Notes: generated by a model from the sequence alone, not told the origin. Positions 34,235-43,795 are shown, numbered from the stretch's first letter. The stretch is DNA of 64,000 nucleotides from Aliidongia dinghuensis (GCF_014643535.1 NZ_BMJQ01000008.1:124001-188000); one strand, 5' to 3'. Numbers and translations are program-made.

Positions 34235-35235
34235 TGAGCAGCGTGCATATTCCCTCGGCGGCGGTGGCGCCCGGCAGCAACGGCAACCTGGCAAAGGTGG
34301 GCGTTGCAGCGCTCTTTGTCCTGGCGCTCGTGGCACCGTTCGGGCTCTACCCGATCTTCCTCATGAAGGCGCTGTGCTTCGCTCTGTTCGCCGCCGCGTT
34401 CAACCTGCTGCTGGGATACGGCGGCCTGCTGTCGTTCGGCCATGCCGCCTTCTTCGGCGGTGCCGCCTATATCGCGGCCCACACGGTCAAGGTCTGGGGC
34501 TTCCCGCCCGAACTCGGCATCATTGCGGGCACGGCGTTCGCAGCGTTGCTCGGCGTCGTGTTCGGCTGGCTCGCCATCCGCCGCCAGGGCATCTATTTCG
34601 CCATGGTCACGTTGGCGCTGTCGCAGATGCTCTACTTCGTGGCGCTCGAGGCGAAGTTCACTCATGGCGAGGACGGCATCCAGGCCGTGCCGCGCGGCCA
34701 TTTCCTGGGCTTCCTCGACCTCGGCGACACCTACAGCATGTACTACTTCGTGCTGGCGATCTGCGTGCTCGCCTTCTGGCTCATCTACCGGACGATCCAT
34801 TCGCCGTTCGGCCAGGTGCTGAAGGCGATTCGCGAGAACGAACCCAGGGCGATCTCGCTGGGATACCGGGTCGACCAGTACAAGCTCCTGGCCTTCACGC
34901 TGTCGGCAGCGCTCGCCGGCCTCGCGGGCTCGACCAAGGCGATCGTGTTCCAGCTCGCCTCCTTGACCGATGTCGACTGGCGCATGTCGGGCCAGGTCGT
35001 GCTGATGACGCTCGTGGGCGGTGTTGGCACCGTGTTCGGCCCTGTGGTCGGCGCCTTCATCCTGGTCACCATGGAGAATTATCTTGCCGAGTTCGGCTCG
35101 TGGGTGACCGTGATCCAGGGCGCGATCTTCGTGGTCTGCGTGCTCACCTTCCGCAAGGGCGTGGTCGGCGAGATCGCGGCCCTCGTCCGCCGCGGCAAGG
35201 GCGAGCAGCCGAGCGAGGGCGGCGGGCACCACTGA
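34234..35235 (+). CDS. Branched-chain amino acid-type ABC permease (LivM-like)
   Basis: 333 aa membrane protein. Signatures LLLGYGGLLSFGHAAFFGGAAY, GWLAIRRQGIYFAMVTLALSQM, and the loop KAIRENEPRAISLGYRV. ATG 34234 overlaps the livH-like stop; GTG 34231 is an equally close alternative. Last gene of the transporter operon. Confidence 0.9.
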   Translation: MSSVHIPSAAVAPGSNGNLAKVGVAALFVLALVAPFGLYPIFLMKALCFALFAAAFNLLLGYGGLLSFGHAAFFGGAAYIAAHTVKVWGFPPELGIIAGTAFAALLGVVFGWLAIRRQGIYFAMVTLALSQMLYFVALEAKFTHGEDGIQAVPRGHFLGFLDLGDTYSMYYFVLAICVLAFWLIYRTIHSPFGQVLKAIRENEPRAISLGYRVDQYKLLAFTLSAALAGLAGSTKAIVFQLASLTDVDWRMSGQVVLMTLVGGVGTVFGPVVGAFILVTMENYLAEFGSWVTVIQGAIFVVCVLTFRKGVVGEIAALVRRGKGEQPSEGGGHH

Positions 35236-35388
35236 GTTTCGTCAATTTGCCAAGCGCTAGCGGCGCGATCTTGACGTTGCGGCTCAGTCCCTAGCATCAC
35301 TAAGGAGTGGCCCTCTGGGTCCGAACAAGCCGCACCGGCCGGAGGCGGCACGGTGCGGCGCCCTTCGCCGGACGGAGAGCCGCTCGCA

Positions 35389-36183
35389 ATGATCTTAGCC
35401 GCCCGACGCCTCTCCGCGGCGCTCCTGTCGATAGGACTCGGATGGAGCACGGCGGCCGCGGCCGCCAGCGTGCCGGTGCCGCCGTGTGCACGGCTCGCAG
35501 CGTTGCCCGCGTTGCCGGCGGACGGTGCGCCGCCCAATTTCGCGGTCTGGCGCGGCGACGCGCTCGATCGCACGGCCCCGGTGCCGGCCTGCCTTGGCTG
35601 GCCCGATTTCGACTTCTCGATCATGCTGGCCATGGCCGGCCGGTTCCGGCATCCGGGCGGGGTCGAGGCCGTGCTGGCCGGTTTCGGCCGGTTTTCCAGC
35701 ATGACCGGCCTCAAATACTGGTCGATCAGCGACGAGCGCTGGCAGGTGCTGCTCGAACGGTCGGCGGCGGTAACCGATCCCGAAACGCGGCAGGCCCGCC
35801 CGGATTTTGCGCCGGGCGAATTCGTGCCCGGGCGCGACCTCTATTTTCTGCAGCGGGAGAATCGCGGGCGCGAAGACATTGTCTATCGCCTGCATGTGTT
35901 GACGAACGGGCCGGACGGGTTCTCCGTCTCGGTCACCAACGTCAGCAGCATCAATTTCCTGTTCATCCGCCTGTTCGCGCCCGGTGACCTCAATTCGGTC
36001 TATTTCTTCCGGCGGCTCGGCAACGACGACTGGGGTTACTGGGCGGTCGGCGGGACCCATCTCGGGTTGACGGGCTTGTTCGGCCCCCATATCGGCTCGT
36101 TCGAGAACCGCGCGATGGCGATCTATCGCCATTTCGCCGGCATCCCGGAGGATCAGGAGCCGCCGGCTGCAACGGAAGAGTAG
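35389..36183 (+). CDS. Exported protein, unknown function
   Basis: 264 aa. ATG 35389 has GGAGAG about nine bases upstream. Signal peptide to about residue 25 (STAAAAAS). The mature protein is beta-rich with a NFAVWRGDALD opening, two N-terminal cysteines (PPCARL, PACLGW), a GLKYWSISDERW segment, SVTNVSSINFLFIRLFAPGD and a C-terminal GLTGLFGPHIGSFENRAMAIY. It looks like a complete periplasmic or outer-membrane protein, but I recognise no family. Monocistronic; its 3' end is convergent with the DUF1800 gene. Confidence 0.7.
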   Translation: MILAARRLSAALLSIGLGWSTAAAAASVPVPPCARLAALPALPADGAPPNFAVWRGDALDRTAPVPACLGWPDFDFSIMLAMAGRFRHPGGVEAVLAGFGRFSSMTGLKYWSISDERWQVLLERSAAVTDPETRQARPDFAPGEFVPGRDLYFLQRENRGREDIVYRLHVLTNGPDGFSVSVTNVSSINFLFIRLFAPGDLNSVYFFRRLGNDDWGYWAVGGTHLGLTGLFGPHIGSFENRAMAIYRHFAGIPEDQEPPAATEE

Positions 36184-36204
36184 GGCCGGCGGGTAGCCGA
36201 CCGG

Positions 36205-37755
36205 TCAGCCGCGGAACTGGAACTCCGAGGTCGCGGCCGCCGTCGCGACGAGCCGGCCCAGCGCCACGCGCAGCCTGGTCGCGTTGGTGAATGTGCCAGG
36301 CGTGCCCAGAATCTCCGGCGTGCTGGCGAAGGCGAGGAGGGCGGCCCGCGTCGTCTGGCCGGCGTTCGGGATCATGACGTCGACGACACGGTCGACCGCT
36401 TGTGCGGCATTCGTGAGCTCGATCGGCCCGCCCGGCCGCACGCGCTGCAGGACATCGAAGATCCCGGTCAAATCGCCCGGCAGGATCTCTGCGGCGACGC
36501 CCATGATCGTTTCCGCGGCGCGCCAACGCTCGAGCAGGGAGCCGTTGCTCATCCACGGTCCCGAAACGTCTGGCCTGCCGTTCGGCGGCACCCAGGCGAA
36601 GCGGGGATCGCCCATCTGGCTCAGCAGAAAATTCAGCGTCGCCGTGGGATTGATCGGCAGACCGGCGACGCGGAGCAGCGATACGACGAATTCGAACGGC
36701 GTCTTGAACTTGGCCCCGCTCGACGCCGCGAACTCCGGCGACAGGATCAGCGCCTGCAGCACGAGAGCGATCTGATTGGGCGCCTGGAGATTGGCGAGGA
36801 AGGCCTGAGACATGGCGGCGACGGCGGCGCTGTTCGCCGGCGGCGTGTCACCGACGAAGCGCTTGTAGAGCTTGGTGGCGATCGTGTTGGCGGTGCCGGG
36901 GTGGTTCGCCGGGATATCGAACAGCAGCTCGCCTTCGGCCTGGCCCGACGCCGGGATGGTGTGGCCCAGATAGACCTTGGCGCCGGACGCATGTTCGCCC
37001 GCCCTGAACACGAAGGCGCCGGTCTCGTAGTCGATGGTCCAGCCCGAGAGGATGAGCGCGCCCTGCTTCACGTCGGTGTCGGAATAGCCGGTGCCCACCT
37101 CGTTTGGCGGCGTCGTGAGCCCGAGATAGCGCTGAATGCCGAGCGTATGGAGCTCCATGACCTCGCGGGCGTAATTCTCGTTCGGCGCCTTGCCGGTCGA
37201 CTGCACTTGATTGAGGTAGAACATCATCGCCGCCGATTTCGCGACGGCGCCGAGCATACTGCGGAAATTGCCGAGTGCGTTGGCGCGGAGCACGGCGTCG
37301 AAGGCCGGGTAGGTCGAGCCGGCCTGCTCGGACGAATTGACCTGAACGTTGAAATGGCTGTGCCAGAACTCGACCATCTGCTCAGCGAGCTGGTTCGGCG
37401 ACTGGGCCGCGCGGATGTAGGAAGCGGCCTGGATCTCGGCGCCCGGTCGCTGCGTCTGCGCGTAATCCTTGCCCGCCGTCCTGAAATTCGCCCAGAGCGC
37501 CGCTTCGTCGGCGTTGAGCCAAGTGAGCGGCAACATCTGCGGCGGCAGCGGATCACCGGTCGTCGGATCCTGGCCGACGAACTTCAGGCGCACGTTGACC
37601 AAGGACTCCGTCACCGCTGGCGTGTCGGTCGCGGCCTCGGTCAATTGCGCGCTCAGCCAAGCGTTGAGCGTGAGCGGGGTCGGGGCGGCCGGATCGCCAT
37701 GTTTGGCGCCGAACGTCAGCCGGTTGTAGGCGAGGGCCACCGAAGGCATCGTCAT
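36205..37755 (-). CDS. DUF1800 domain-containing protein
   Basis: 516 aa. Typical DUF1800 features: ALAYNRLTFGA at the start, QMVEFWHSHFNV, NENYAREVMELHTLGI, QGALILSGWTID, FVGDTPP. These proteins are usually encoded beside DUF1501 proteins, as here (11 bases upstream). Their function is unproven; they are thought to act together in the periplasm or at the cell surface. No clear signal peptide is seen here, which is unusual if it is exported with its partner. Confidence 0.88.
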   Translation of the reverse strand: MTMPSVALAYNRLTFGAKHGDPAAPTPLTLNAWLSAQLTEAATDTPAVTESLVNVRLKFVGQDPTTGDPLPPQMLPLTWLNADEAALWANFRTAGKDYAQTQRPGAEIQAASYIRAAQSPNQLAEQMVEFWHSHFNVQVNSSEQAGSTYPAFDAVLRANALGNFRSMLGAVAKSAAMMFYLNQVQSTGKAPNENYAREVMELHTLGIQRYLGLTTPPNEVGTGYSDTDVKQGALILSGWTIDYETGAFVFRAGEHASGAKVYLGHTIPASGQAEGELLFDIPANHPGTANTIATKLYKRFVGDTPPANSAAVAAMSQAFLANLQAPNQIALVLQALILSPEFAASSGAKFKTPFEFVVSLLRVAGLPINPTATLNFLLSQMGDPRFAWVPPNGRPDVSGPWMSNGSLLERWRAAETIMGVAAEILPGDLTGIFDVLQRVRPGGPIELTNAAQAVDRVVDVMIPNAGQTTRAALLAFASTPEILGTPGTFTNATRLRVALGRLVATAAATSEFQFRG

Positions 37756-37766
37756 GGCGGGCTCCT

Positions 37767-38993
37767 CTAATGCGCCGCGAACAGGTTCAGCGGGCGCTGC
37801 ACCTGCAGCCCGGGGAATAGGTTGGCCGGTGCATCGTGGCGCCGGGCGGTGATGGCTTCGAGGATGACCTGGCGGGCGTCGGTCGTGATCGCCACGTCGC
37901 CGAGGTCGGTCTCGGCGGGTGCCAAGCCCGGCCAGGCCCCGTACATCCGGCCGCCGGCGACGGCATTGCTCAAGACCAGCATCACGTTGCCGTGGCCATG
38001 ATCGGTGCCGCCGCTGGCGTTGGAGACGATGCGGCGGCCGAACTCGCTCATGACGATCAGCGTGACGCCGGCCGTCGTGGTGCTGTTGATATCGTTCCAG
38101 AAAGCGCCCAAGGCCTGCGAGAGGATGGCGACCGCAGGGGCGAACCGGGCTTCCTGGTTTACGTGCGTGTCCCAGTTGTCATATTCGAACACGCCCAGTT
38201 GCAGGCCCGCACCCTGCTTCATCAGCTCGGCCGCGATTGCGAGCCCTGTCGCCAGCGTGTCGGTGCCGTAGGTGGCCGGCCGCACATAGCCGCTGTTGAT
38301 CGTCTCGAAACGCTGCACCGCATTGACCCCGGCCATCGCCTGGCGGGCGAGGGCACCGGCCAAGCCGCGGGCGGTGATTGCCGCGGCGCCGTACTCCTGC
38401 TCGAGGAAGGCGAGCTTTTGGGCACTGCTGACAGCGAAGCTGGCCGCGTTCGCGATGCAGAGCGCCGACAGGTCGTCGCTGATCGACAAGGGCAAGGTCG
38501 CCTCGCCGCACGCCATGGCCGCAAACGTGCCCTCTACCGCCGTCGCATTGGCATAGCGCCCGACCCAGCCGCCGAACTGACTGGTAATGTTAAGATCGGT
38601 GACGCCGCATTCGGCGAGCTGCTGCATCTCGAAATGCGAGCGCGAGGCGGCCGGCGTGCCCGATGCAGGCACAAGTGCCAGATGACCCGCCTGATAGAGC
38701 GCCTGGAGCTCGGGCGCGGACGGATGCAGGCGCCAGTCCTGCTTCGTCAGGCCGTTCGCGAGTGGGAAACCCGTTGCCGGCAACAGCGTTTTCGGCCGGG
38801 CCGCGTTGAGGTTCGCGTCGTCAACCGGCGCGAGCAGGTTGAGGCCGTCCATGCCGCCGCGCAGGATGACAAACAGCAATGCATCCTTGGTGCCGGTCGT
38901 GGCGCCGAGAGCGATCCGCGCGCCAGGGGGGAGTGCAGCGAGCAGCGTGCCGAGCGCAGCGCCCCGCAGGAAGTCGCGACGAACCATACCCAT
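37767..38993 (-). CDS. DUF1501 domain-containing protein with Tat signal
   Basis: 408 aa. A twin-arginine signal (VRRDFLRGAALG, residues 4-15, then a hydrophobic run) opens the protein, so it folds in the cytoplasm and is exported with or without a cofactor. The alkaline-phosphatase-like DUF1501 core is seen in LLFVILRGGMDGLNLLAP and VTLIVMSEFGRR with GGTDHGHGN. First gene of the pair; the AT-rich region just upstream probably carries its promoter. Confidence 0.88.
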   Translation of the reverse strand: MGMVRRDFLRGAALGTLLAALPPGARIALGATTGTKDALLFVILRGGMDGLNLLAPVDDANLNAARPKTLLPATGFPLANGLTKQDWRLHPSAPELQALYQAGHLALVPASGTPAASRSHFEMQQLAECGVTDLNITSQFGGWVGRYANATAVEGTFAAMACGEATLPLSISDDLSALCIANAASFAVSSAQKLAFLEQEYGAAAITARGLAGALARQAMAGVNAVQRFETINSGYVRPATYGTDTLATGLAIAAELMKQGAGLQLGVFEYDNWDTHVNQEARFAPAVAILSQALGAFWNDINSTTTAGVTLIVMSEFGRRIVSNASGGTDHGHGNVMLVLSNAVAGGRMYGAWPGLAPAETDLGDVAITTDARQVILEAITARRHDAPANLFPGLQVQRPLNLFAAH

Positions 38994-39321
38994 GGCAGTG
39001 TGCTCCCGACGGGATCGTGCTTAGGATGTGCTTCGCTGGACTATTTTCCAATATCTGCTGGATCTAATATTTAAGTCAACTCATTGTTCGCGTAAGAATT
39101 GTGAAAAATATTAAGGTTTTGTGTAAATAATTTTATGGGATTGAATTTTGTGTATGGGTCGGCGGAATGGCGCCGCCGCCCCGGGTGAAATTGCCCTGGA
39201 TGAAGTTGGCCGCGTTGCGCATCGGATCGGGATCGGCTCGCGTTCGAGCAGACTTCACCTGCGGAGCGCCGTCATGGTCTTCGGGATGGTACGGCGTTGC
39301 CCGGACTTCGATCGGGCGCCG
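38994..39321. other. Intergenic region with an AT-rich stretch
   Basis: 328 bases without a gene I can support. About 39040-39160 is strongly AT-rich for this genome and should contain the promoter of the minus-strand DUF1501/DUF1800 unit. The remainder, downstream of the Rieske gene, has no hairpin with a T-tract. Confidence 0.5.
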
Positions 39322-40371
39322 TCAGCTCCGCCACTGCAGCGTGCGTTCCTTGATCGGGTTCACGAACGGCCGGTTTTCCTCCTGGGCGCGGACGAACTCG
39401 TTCTTCAGGCGGAAGTACCAGCGCGCCTGCACGTCGGGGTCGCCCAGCAGCAGAAGCTGCGGGTTGTGCTTCAAGCCTTCCTGCTGCTGCGAGATGACGT
39501 CGCGGTCTTGGCGGAGGAAGGTGCGGGCGAACGGCCAGAACAGCGGGCGCAGCAGGGTCAGGATCGGCGCCGTCCAGAACACCGAGTGATTGATCTCGGT
39601 CTCGAACTCGGTGATCGGCGTGAGCGTCGTCAGGTGGCACATGATATGGCCGCCGACCCGGATGTGCTCGTAGCGCACGCCCGGCAGCTGGAACACGATT
39701 TCCGTGCCCTCGGGCTTGCCGAGCAAGAAGTTCAGGAGCTTGTACGCGCGCGAGTTGGCCGAGGGCGGATGGCGCACCATGGTGAAGCCGAATGGGGAGG
39801 GCGCGAACTTCTTCGCCTTGTTGCGGATCGACTTGGGCGAGCGCCAGAACCAGGCCTTGTGGATAAAGGTCGCGTGCGCCGGGTCGACCAGGCCCACGAC
39901 CGAATGGTCGATGCTGCCGTCGAACATCATGGTGACGACCATCTTGGGCTCATGGCCCTCGAGCCCCGGCAGCACCGGCACCGGCGGCGCCGTCTCGGGC
40001 TTGTCGCCAAAGAAGATCCAGATGCCGCCCTGCACCTCCTGCACGGGGTAGGAACGCACCTTGACCTTGGTCAGCTCCGGCTTCTGCTCGTCGATGAGCG
40101 TCGGAATGTCGGTGCAGACGCCCGACGGCGCGAAGCGCCAGCCGTGGTAGCAGCACTCGATCTCGCAGCCGTCGAACTTGCCAAAGCGCAAGGGGATGCC
40201 GCGGTGCGGGCAGATGTCGACGAGCGCGAAGGCCTTGCCTTCCTTGTCGCGGCCGATGATGACCGGCTCGCCCAGCAGGTTCTTCGGCACCATGTCGCCT
40301 TTTTTCAGGCGCTCGCTCGGAAGCGCGTAATACCAGGCGTCGCGCAGCGGCGGTGTGCTTTGAGCGTCCAA
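39322..40371 (-). CDS. Rieske (2Fe-2S) aromatic ring-hydroxylating / demethylase-type oxygenase
   Basis: 349 aa. Rieske ligands C54, H56 (DICPHRGIPL) and C73, H76 (CCYHGWRF). Mononuclear iron residues lie in SIDHSVVGLVDPAHATFIH. This spacing is that of the vanillate demethylase/pheophorbide a oxygenase-like group, not of the two Rieske proteins at 17388-19585. C-terminal hydrophobic segment (WTAPILTLLRPLFWPF) may associate with a membrane. No reductase nearby. Substrate unknown. Confidence 0.85.
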   Translation of the reverse strand: MDAQSTPPLRDAWYYALPSERLKKGDMVPKNLLGEPVIIGRDKEGKAFALVDICPHRGIPLRFGKFDGCEIECCYHGWRFAPSGVCTDIPTLIDEQKPELTKVKVRSYPVQEVQGGIWIFFGDKPETAPPVPVLPGLEGHEPKMVVTMMFDGSIDHSVVGLVDPAHATFIHKAWFWRSPKSIRNKAKKFAPSPFGFTMVRHPPSANSRAYKLLNFLLGKPEGTEIVFQLPGVRYEHIRVGGHIMCHLTTLTPITEFETEINHSVFWTAPILTLLRPLFWPFARTFLRQDRDVISQQQEGLKHNPQLLLLGDPDVQARWYFRLKNEFVRAQEENRPFVNPIKERTLQWRS

Positions 40372-40507
40372 GGATTCACTCGTCGGGAAAATGGGGAACG
40401 ATTGTCGGCCCGGACACTACAGCCACGCGCGCCAGGACGGAAGCGAGCAATCCGCAAGGCCCAATGGCTTGATCGGCGGAGCGCTTCAGGCTACCTCCTC
40501 TGTTGCC

Positions 40508-41494
40508 ATGCGTCTTTTCCGGCATTATGCCCCCCTCCCAGCCGACGCGACCGGTGCCGTGCTGGCTCTCGGCAACTTCGATGGCGTGCATCGTGGTCAC
40601 GGCACGGTGATCGCTGCGGCGGGGGCGATCGCGCGCGAACTCGGCGCACCGCACGGTGTCCTGAGCTTCGAGCCGCACCCGCGCCAGGTGTTTCGTCCGG
40701 ACGATCCGCCCTTTCGCCTGACGCCGCTTAGGGTCAAGGCGCGCGAGCTCGAGGCGCTCGGCGCCGACCTGCTGTTCAGCCTGCATTTCGACATGGAGTT
40801 CGCCCAGCGCTCGGCCGAGAATTTCGTGACCGAGATCCTGGTCGGCGCTCTTCGTGTCCGCCATGTCGTCGTGGGCTACGACTTTGTGTTCGGCCGCGGC
40901 CGTGCCGGCACCGTGGCATTCTTGCAGGAAATGGGCGCGCGGCATGGATTCGGCGTCAAGGTGATCGAACCGGTCGCCGATGCCGGGACCGCCGATGCCG
41001 AGACCGAGGTGATCTCGTCGACCCGCGTGCGCGAGCATCTGATGGCCGGCCGGCCGGCCGACGCGGCGCGGCTCCTCGGCCGGTTCTGGGAGATCGACGG
41101 CCGGGTCGAGCACGGCGACCAGCGCGGCCGCACGATCGGCTTTCCGACTGCGAACCTGATGCTGGGCGAATATCTCCGGCCGGCGGCCGGCGTCTACGCG
41201 GTCCGGGCCGGCATCGAGCACGAGCACCAGACGGATTGGTACGGTGCCGTCGCCAACATCGGCACGCGGCCGACGGTCGGCGGCACCGATCTCCGGCTCG
41301 AAGTACACCTGTTCGATTTCTCGGGCGACCTCTACGGCGCGCATCTGCGCGTGGCGCTCATCGATTATCTCAGGCCCGAACGCAAATTCGCGAGCTTCGA
41401 CGAACTGAAGCAGCAGATCACCGCCGATGCCGCCCAGGCTCGGACGATCTACGCCCGGTTCATCCACGCACACCAATGGATGCCAGATCGATAA
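40508..41494 (+). CDS. ribF: Bifunctional riboflavin kinase / FAD synthetase
   Basis: 328 aa. FAD synthetase domain first (ALGNFDGVHRGHGTVI, FEPHPRQVFRPD, VVGYDFVFGRGRAG, ISSTRVREHL), then the riboflavin kinase domain (GRTIGFPTANL, GVYAVRAG, VANIGTRPTVGG, LEVHLFDFSGDLYG, LRPERKFASF). ATG 40508 gives the usual N-terminus; an upstream in-frame extension to 40391 lies in non-coding DNA. Makes FMN and FAD. No FMN riboswitch was seen upstream. Confidence 0.95.
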   Translation: MRLFRHYAPLPADATGAVLALGNFDGVHRGHGTVIAAAGAIARELGAPHGVLSFEPHPRQVFRPDDPPFRLTPLRVKARELEALGADLLFSLHFDMEFAQRSAENFVTEILVGALRVRHVVVGYDFVFGRGRAGTVAFLQEMGARHGFGVKVIEPVADAGTADAETEVISSTRVREHLMAGRPADAARLLGRFWEIDGRVEHGDQRGRTIGFPTANLMLGEYLRPAAGVYAVRAGIEHEHQTDWYGAVANIGTRPTVGGTDLRLEVHLFDFSGDLYGAHLRVALIDYLRPERKFASFDELKQQITADAAQARTIYARFIHAHQWMPDR

Positions 41495-41663
41495 GCCGGC
41501 TCGATCGGCATGCTGTCGCGCTTCTGCGGCACGCTCATGACGCCGATGGCGACCAACTTCAATATCGTACCGGCGGCCATCCCACGCGAATTGACCCAGC
41601 GCAAAGACGCGACATGGGCGACGGCCGCAGCATTGCTCGAAGTATCCTGTAGGAGTGACGAGC

Positions 41664-42116
41664 ATGGGCGGCGCGGGACGAGTGGCGGGAACGCCGGTGG
41701 GAGGATCAAGCATTCTCGCCCTTGCAGCGAGGCTGAAGCGGCGAGCGACGGCAGCTGTCCTGGAAGCGCGGGCGCGTCAGACGCTCCGGCACGAATTGGC
41801 GCTGCTTGCCGATCTTGGGCAGCTGGATCAGGTGTTGGCCGATTGCGGGCTGTCGCCGAGCGATCTCGCCGTCCTCGAACGGCCGGTGCGGGGCTGGGCC
41901 CGCCGGCTGCAGGCGATGCAGCGGCAGCTGGGCGTCGAGGCGCTGGCCGAGACTTGCGACCTGGCGCTGATCCGCGACATGGATCGGGTGTGTCGGCACT
42001 GCTCGGCCGCCAAGATATGCGAGAAATGGCTGCGAGCGGATGCCGTCAGCGCCGCCCCGGCCTTCTGTCCGAACCGGCCTAATTTCGAGCTGCTGCGACA
42101 GGGCGCCTGCAACTGA
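41664..42116 (+). CDS. Small cysteine-motif protein (DUF6455-like)
   Basis: 150 aa. ATG 41664 has AGGAG eight bases upstream. Residues 1-60 are basic and helical; the C-terminal part has CRHCSAAKICEKWL and FCPNRPNFELL, a cluster of four cysteines that could bind metal. This arrangement resembles the DUF6455 family of small alphaproteobacterial proteins, of unknown function; I give that name with moderate certainty. Convergent with the DUF983 gene across a perfect hairpin. Confidence 0.65.
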   Translation: MGGAGRVAGTPVGGSSILALAARLKRRATAAVLEARARQTLRHELALLADLGQLDQVLADCGLSPSDLAVLERPVRGWARRLQAMQRQLGVEALAETCDLALIRDMDRVCRHCSAAKICEKWLRADAVSAAPAFCPNRPNFELLRQGACN

Positions 42117-42138
42117 TCTTCGCCCGCCGGCGAAGATC
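42115..42138. terminator. Bidirectional hairpin between convergent genes
   Basis: Perfect 10-bp stem (GATCTTCGCC with GGCGAAGATC) around a CGCC loop, starting inside the stop of the DUF6455-like gene and 16 bases past the DUF983 gene end. No clear T-tract. Confidence 0.6.
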
Positions 42139-42153
42139 GAGGTCGTCGATACC

Positions 42154-42555
42154 TTACGGCTCGGTCGGCGTGTCCTGGTTGCGCAGGCCGAACGACCACA
42201 TGACGGCGGCAATGGCGCCCTTGATGGTCGGCAGCAGGACGGCGGTCAGCACCAGGGTCAGCGGCAGGAATAGGGAGATCGCCAGGGGCGTCGACATGTC
42301 GTGCTGCTCGGCCACGAGCATGAGCGGCACGACAATGTGACCGACGACGAGGATGGTGAAATAGGCGGGCGCATCGTCGGCCCGGATGCCCTCGAACCGT
42401 TCGCCGCAATGCGGGCAGGCGTCGGCGAGCTTCAGGATGTTGCGCCAGCCGGGCTTGAACAGCGCGCCGCGCCCGCATTGCGGGCAGCACCGGCGGAAGC
42501 CGCGCAGCAGCGCGGTCATGGTGCCGGGACGAACCACGGTGTCGAGATAGGGCAT
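42154..42555 (-). CDS. DUF983 family membrane protein
   Basis: 133 aa. Two CxxC pairs (CCPQCGRGALF and CPHCGERF) sit before two transmembrane segments (about residues 65-82 and 90-110), with the family DDAPAYFTIL. DUF983 proteins are often near cytochrome oxidase or electron-transfer genes, which is not so here. Function unknown; the zinc-ribbon-like part faces the cytoplasm. Confidence 0.88.
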   Translation of the reverse strand: MPYLDTVVRPGTMTALLRGFRRCCPQCGRGALFKPGWRNILKLADACPHCGERFEGIRADDAPAYFTILVVGHIVVPLMLVAEQHDMSTPLAISLFLPLTLVLTAVLLPTIKGAIAAVMWSFGLRNQDTPTEP

Positions 42556-42839
42556 TGCGGCGGCTCCGGGCCGGGACGAACGAGATCGGATGGGGAATGA
42601 GATAAACTGCCCGGCCGGCGGATGCGAGGGATCGGGTTGCGGTCTTTACGCGCATCTGATGCGTGCACACGTGATCGGGCAGACGACGTGGCCGGGTGCG
42701 AGCCCCTTTGACGCACGCCCTAAAGCCGCCATAATCGGGATTGATTTTCCCCGCGGATCGGATCCGGTGCCGTGCGCCGTCCGAGCGGGATTTCCGCCGT
42801 CCCGCCGATCGGGCCGGCGGCCGAAATGGAGAGGATTGG

Positions 42840-43343
42840 ATGCGCAAGGTTCTCATCAGCGCGCTCTGTGTGGTCACCTTGGCCGCCTGTGCCCAGCAGG
42901 GCCAGCAGGGCTATGCCCCGCCGGGTGAAGTTGGCCTGAACAAGACGACTGGCGGCGCGCTGGTCGGCGCGGGCCTCGGCGGCCTCGCCGGCTCGCAGCT
43001 GGGCCACGGCTCGGGCAAGCTCGCGACGACGGCGCTGGGCGTGGTCCTGGGCGGCCTGTTGGGCGGCTCGGTCGGCGCCTCGCTCGATCGCGCCGACCAG
43101 GCGGCGCTCAACCAGTCGACGCAGAACGCGCTCGAGAGCGCGCCGACCAACCAGCCGGTGCAGTGGCGCAACCCGGACAACGGCCACTACGGTACGGTCG
43201 TGCCAGTCCGCACGTATCAGCCGAACCCCGGGCAATATTGCCGCGAGTTCCAGCAGACGGTCGTGATCGGCGGCCAGAGCCAGCAGGCCTACGGCACCGC
43301 CTGCCGCCAGCCGGACGGCACCTGGCAGATGCAGCAGAGCTGA
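42840..43343 (+). CDS. 17 kDa surface antigen-like lipoprotein
   Basis: 167 aa. A lipoprotein signal with lipobox LAAC (Cys at residue 17). A glycine-rich repeat region (GGALVGAGLGGLAGSQLG, GVVLGGLLGGSVGASLD) is the glycine-zipper seen in 17 kDa antigen and Rickettsia-type outer membrane lipoproteins, and the C-terminus (QYCREFQQTVVIGGQSQQA, ACRQPDGTW) is the usual RT0821/Lpp0805 end. Outer-membrane anchored, unknown role. Followed by a strong terminator. Confidence 0.88.
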   Translation: MRKVLISALCVVTLAACAQQGQQGYAPPGEVGLNKTTGGALVGAGLGGLAGSQLGHGSGKLATTALGVVLGGLLGGSVGASLDRADQAALNQSTQNALESAPTNQPVQWRNPDNGHYGTVVPVRTYQPNPGQYCREFQQTVVIGGQSQQAYGTACRQPDGTWQMQQS

Positions 43344-43365
43344 CGCCGGTCATCCGCCGCAAACG

Positions 43366-43399
43366 AAACGGGCGGTCCTCACCAGGGCCGCCCGTTTTT
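43366..43399 (+). terminator. Rho-independent terminator of the lipoprotein gene
   Basis: Stem AAACGGGCGG with CCGCCCGTTT (10 bp) around a 12-base loop, ending in TTTTT; 22 bases after the stop. Confidence 0.88.
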
Positions 43400-43426
43400 G
43401 CTTGAGGGGATACCGATTGGCCGCCG

Positions 43427-43795
43427 CTACGCGACGCAGATGCCCGGCACGGCCACCTTCTGGAACAGGTGCGGAGAGGCGACGGCCGAGGCGGGATAGG
43501 TGGAGAGCTTGGCCCTGAATTCCGGATGCCCGAAGGCGGCCCGGAAGTCGGCGGTCGATTCCCAGACGGCATAGTTCAGGTAAGTCGGGCTATCGCCGAT
43601 CGCGCGATGCAGCTGGGTCGAGATGAAGCCCGGCTGCCGCTTCATGAAGTCCGCATCGTTCTGCCAGGCCCGGAGGAACGTCTCTTCGTCGGCCCTATCC
43701 AGCGTGAAAACATTCACCAGCACGATCGCGGTGGCTTCGAGCGCGATCTGACGTTCGATCGGAAACGCTGGGTCCAGGGGGCGCATGAGTGGCAT
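43427..43795 (-). CDS. Antibiotic biosynthesis monooxygenase (ABM) family protein
   Basis: 122 aa. A ferredoxin-like ABM domain (VLVNVFTLDRADEETFLRAW, FMKRQPGFISTQLHRA, YLNYAVWESTADFRAAF). Start 43795 has GGAG six bases upstream, better than the Met at 43822. ABM proteins act in cofactor-free oxidation or as small stress-related enzymes. Divergent from a MarR regulator across an operator-like palindrome, so probably induced by its ligand. Confidence 0.85.
   Translation of the reverse strand: MPLMRPLDPAFPIERQIALEATAIVLVNVFTLDRADEETFLRAWQNDADFMKRQPGFISTQLHRAIGDSPTYLNYAVWESTADFRAAFGHPEFRAKLSTYPASAVASPHLFQKVAVPGICVA

Noticed and set aside
39130-39321. In-frame open stretch after the stop of the Rieske gene (protein-like, ending THTQNSIP)
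   Set aside because: The Rieske protein is full length without it; about 60 stop-free codons in such DNA are expected by chance.
39148-40731. 527-codon plus-strand frame
   Set aside because: It lies opposite the well-supported Rieske gene and carries the codon pattern of an antisense shadow; no motif.
41449-41709. 86-codon minus-strand frame between ribF and the DUF6455-like gene
   Set aside because: No ribosome site or motif, and it overlaps the end of ribF and the start of the next gene.
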